A DNA stretch of 17,508 bases from Actinomycetes bacterium (GTDB lineage Bacteria; Actinomycetota; Actinomycetes; Actinomycetales; Actinomycetaceae), in NCBI GenBank assembly GCA_023420745.1, contig JAEZVQ010000030.1:1-17508 (forward strand). The letters are read 5' to 3'. Numbering within the stretch: the first letter of the stretch is position 1; every line of letters begins with the position of its first letter. The position numbers and the translations under genes are program-made. This document shows, piece by piece, positions 15,633 through 17,508 of the stretch. Below the pieces are notes generated by a model. It saw nothing but the letters and a program-made list of their open reading frames with translations, searched no databases and had not been told where the DNA came from.

Positions 15633-16364
15633 ATGAGCTACGACAATACTGACGATCACATCGACGACATGTTCGTCCACGACGAGGTGCCGGTCGAACA
15701 TTACGAGGATGACAGCTATCAGCCGTCGACGGTACTCGCTGCACTGGCTCAGCTTGAAGATCTCGTTCACGCTGCGCACTCGCTGCCGATGTCGTCGTCG
15801 ATTCTCGTCAACAAAGCCGAGGTACTCGACCTCATTGAGCAGGCGCGTGAAGCACTGCCTGAGGACGTCGTGTACGCGGATCGTGTCGTTGCCGAAGCCG
15901 ATGCGGTGATTGAACGCGCTGACGAGCAGGCGGGGACAACTGTTGCCGAAGCAACGGCGCGCGCCCACGCGTTGGTCACGGAAGCCGAAGAGCGCGCCCG
16001 TGACATTGAACAGCAGTCGGTGGAACAGGCGAACCAGCGTGAGGAACACTCGCGTGAAGATGCGGAGAAGATCATTCGATCTGCCGAGGAAGAAGCCCAG
16101 CACATCGTCGATGAAGCGCACGCCCAGGCTGAAGAGATGATCGACGAAAACACGGTGATGGTTGAGGCGAAGGCACGCGCCGAACAGATCGTGCGTCAGG
16201 CGCACGAGCGTGCTCTCGCGTTGGCTGATGGTGCTGACCGCTACTGCCGTGAATCCTTGGAAAACCTGATGACGTCGCTGACAACCATGACAAAGCAGGC
16301 AAAGTCCGGTCACGCGGAAATCGAACGTCGAATGCAGCGGCGTTCGTCGAAGGGCGAGGAATGA
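15633..16364 (+). CDS. SepIVA-like DivIVA-related coiled-coil protein
   Basis: A 243-residue acidic protein. After a disordered leader (1-30), residues 31-80 contain STVLAALAQLEDLVHAAHSL, then LPMSSSILVNKAEVLDLIEQ and AREALPEDV. This resembles the N-terminal domain of mycobacterial SepIVA (Rv2927c, about 245 residues), a DivIVA-like septum protein. Residues about 85-205 are a long Ala/Glu-rich coiled coil with repeats such as AEEEAQHIVDEAHAQAEEM, resembling ATP synthase subunit b. The C-terminal segment ADRYCRESLENLMTSLTTM also fits SepIVA. As in mycobacteria, it is followed by a DUF177 gene and rnc. A role in septation or envelope growth is inferred. ATG 15633 has GGAGGA just upstream; an in-frame GTG at 15609 lies inside coaD. 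Confidence 0.8.
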   Translation: MSYDNTDDHIDDMFVHDEVPVEHYEDDSYQPSTVLAALAQLEDLVHAAHSLPMSSSILVNKAEVLDLIEQAREALPEDVVYADRVVAEADAVIERADEQAGTTVAEATARAHALVTEAEERARDIEQQSVEQANQREEHSREDAEKIIRSAEEEAQHIVDEAHAQAEEMIDENTVMVEAKARAEQIVRQAHERALALADGADRYCRESLENLMTSLTTMTKQAKSGHAEIERRMQRRSSKGEE

Positions 16365-16987
16365 TTGAACAGTCATTCGACCGCGCACATATCGATATTC
16401 GCGACCTCCCACCCCAGGCGGGAGCACGTCGCGAATGGGAGTTAGCGATCACCGCTGACGAACCTGTTGGCGTCCCCGGACTGGCGGTGCCCGCGGGGCA
16501 ACCATTCGTTATTGACGTCGAAGCGACGTCAATGGAAGACGGCGTATTAGTGCGCACCCGAGGTGACGTCGCCGTGCACGGCGAGTGTGCGCGCTGCCTC
16601 GAAGCCATCGATGACGTCGTCACCATTGACAGCGACGACATGTTCTTCACTCCCGAAGCGATCGAACGGATGCGTCGGGATGCGGGAGAAGACAGCATCG
16701 AGGATCTCGACACGCTGAGTTGCGACGTCATTGAGCTGCACAGCATCCTCACCGACGCGATCGTGACGCAACTGCCGTTCGTGCCGCTGTGCCGCCCGGA
16801 CTGCGAAGGGCTGTGTGAAATCTGCGGTCAGCGGTGGGACGATCTTGACGAGGATCATGCGCACGAAGTGGTTGACCCGCGCCTTGCGCCCCTGTCGCAG
16901 CTCCTCGCCGGTTTGACGCAGGCGGAAGGGGGAACCGATGGCGAAGCGCAGCAGGAAAAACACCCCGCCGCCGGCGAAGAACACTGA
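16361..16987 (+). CDS. DUF177 / YceD-family protein
   Basis: A 208-residue cysteine-rich protein of the DUF177 (YceD) family. HGECARCLEAI has Cys76/Cys79. LCRPDCEGLCEICG carries Cys144, Cys148, Cys152 and Cys155. Together they could bind zinc. The family is linked by gene order, and in plants by experiment, to 23S rRNA processing and L32 (rpmF). Residues 94-138 are an acidic insertion-like section, and the last 25 residues are disordered and Glu/Gln-rich. The ATG overlaps the previous stop (ATGA). The 3' end overlaps rnc by 50 nt in another frame. No rpmF lies between this gene and rnc. Confidence 0.88.
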   Translation: MIEQSFDRAHIDIRDLPPQAGARREWELAITADEPVGVPGLAVPAGQPFVIDVEATSMEDGVLVRTRGDVAVHGECARCLEAIDDVVTIDSDDMFFTPEAIERMRRDAGEDSIEDLDTLSCDVIELHSILTDAIVTQLPFVPLCRPDCEGLCEICGQRWDDLDEDHAHEVVDPRLAPLSQLLAGLTQAEGGTDGEAQQEKHPAAGEEH

Positions 16988-17508
16988 GCTGAGCGAACTG
17001 CTCGCCTCGTGGCATATTGCCCTCGATCACGATCTCGTCATCACCGCGCTGACGCACCGCTCCTTCGCGTTTGAAGCCGGTGGAATCGAAACGAATGAGC
17101 GCCTCGAGTTTCTCGGCGACTCGGTGCTGTCGATTATCGTGTCCGAATACCTCTACCGCGCCTATCCGATGGCGAGTGAAGCTGACTTGTCGCGGATGCG
17201 CGCTTCGGTGGTGTCGCAACAGTCGCTTGCCGAGGTCGCGCGAACCATCCATCTCGGGGACTTTATCCTGCTCGGCAAGGGCGAGAACCTCACCGGTGGG
17301 CGCGAACGCGACTCGATCCTGTGCGACACCGTGGAGGCGATGATCGGCGCGACTTTCCTCAGCTACGGTCTCGAGCCGACGCGCCGAGTTGTCGAAGACC
17401 ACCTCCGTGTGTTTCTGCGCGATGTCGTCGCTCGCGGCGCGCGGATGGACTACAAGACGACGCTGCAGGAATACTGTGCGCAGATGGGGCTGGGAGAACC
17501 CGTCTATG
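16938..17508 (+). CDS. rnc: Ribonuclease III (3' end outside the window)
   Basis: The first 190 residues of RNase III, which cuts double-stranded RNA during rRNA maturation. The RNase III signature NERLEFLGDSVL (53-64) gives metal ligands Glu54, Glu57 and Asp61. DTVEAMIGA supplies Asp130 and Glu133. The spacing from the first Asp to the second (69 residues) equals that in E. coli (45 to 114). The frame is open to the window end, where DYKTTLQEYCAQMGLG opens the double-stranded RNA-binding domain. The N-terminus (MAKRSRKNTPPPAKN) is a basic, Pro-rich extension. ATG 16938 follows AAGGGGG by 5 nt and lies within the end of the DUF177 gene. Confidence 0.96.
   Translation, partial: MAKRSRKNTPPPAKNTELSELLASWHIALDHDLVITALTHRSFAFEAGGIETNERLEFLGDSVLSIIVSEYLYRAYPMASEADLSRMRASVVSQQSLAEVARTIHLGDFILLGKGENLTGGRERDSILCDTVEAMIGATFLSYGLEPTRRVVEDHLRVFLRDVVARGARMDYKTTLQEYCAQMGLGEPVY

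Noticed and set aside
15612..16427. A 271-residue minus-strand open frame opposite the SepIVA-like gene
   Set aside because: It mirrors the repetitive Ala/Glu coiled-coil codons of the + strand gene, has no conserved features and runs into the DUF177 gene.

Overview
The window is a stretch of actinobacterial core genome. The evidence is a hisD-hisC-hisB-hisH-hisA gene order, an SseB-family gene before infC, a zinc-type L28, a SepIVA-like coiled-coil gene in a coaD-DUF177-rnc block, a high-GC sequence and frequent GTG starts. An Actinomycetales relative (possibly Actinomycetaceae) is my best guess, but nothing here fixes the genus. All genes but one (rpmB) are on the + strand. No mobile element, CRISPR array, tRNA or rRNA was seen.

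Region 1 (1-6286) is a histidine biosynthesis operon. It opens with the last 62 codons of hisD. A dicarboxylate/amino-acid:cation symporter gene is wedged between hisD and hisC, with 4-nt start/stop overlaps on both sides. Then follow hisC, hisB, an unrecognised 227-residue protein, hisH, hisA (possibly the bifunctional PriA type) and an SseB-family gene. hisG, hisF and hisI are not in the window.

Region 2 (6287-8769) is the translation operon infC-rpmI-rplT plus a TrmH/SpoU-type RNA methyltransferase. It has its own candidate promoter and a structured leader of about 270 nt that ends in a hairpin terminator (an attenuator). infC has no usable ATG/GTG/TTG start and most likely begins at AUC.

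Region 3 (8770-10591) holds thiL (thiamine-phosphate kinase, +) converging on rpmB (L28, -), separated by a large nested stem-loop. rpmB is divergent from the next operon across a gene-free region of about 410 nt.

Region 4 (10592-17508) runs as a DAK2/FakA-like protein, recG, rsmD, coaD, a SepIVA-like coiled-coil protein, a DUF177/YceD protein and rnc (cut by the window end). Several neighbours overlap by ATGA, suggesting translational coupling. The DAK2 protein keeps its DGDTG loop but has lost other kinase-loop residues.

Most of the window is ordinary housekeeping sequence. The items most worth following are the symporter inside the his operon, the infC leader with its AUC start, the apparently degenerate DAK2 domain, the SepIVA-like gene, and the nested hairpin between thiL and rpmB.
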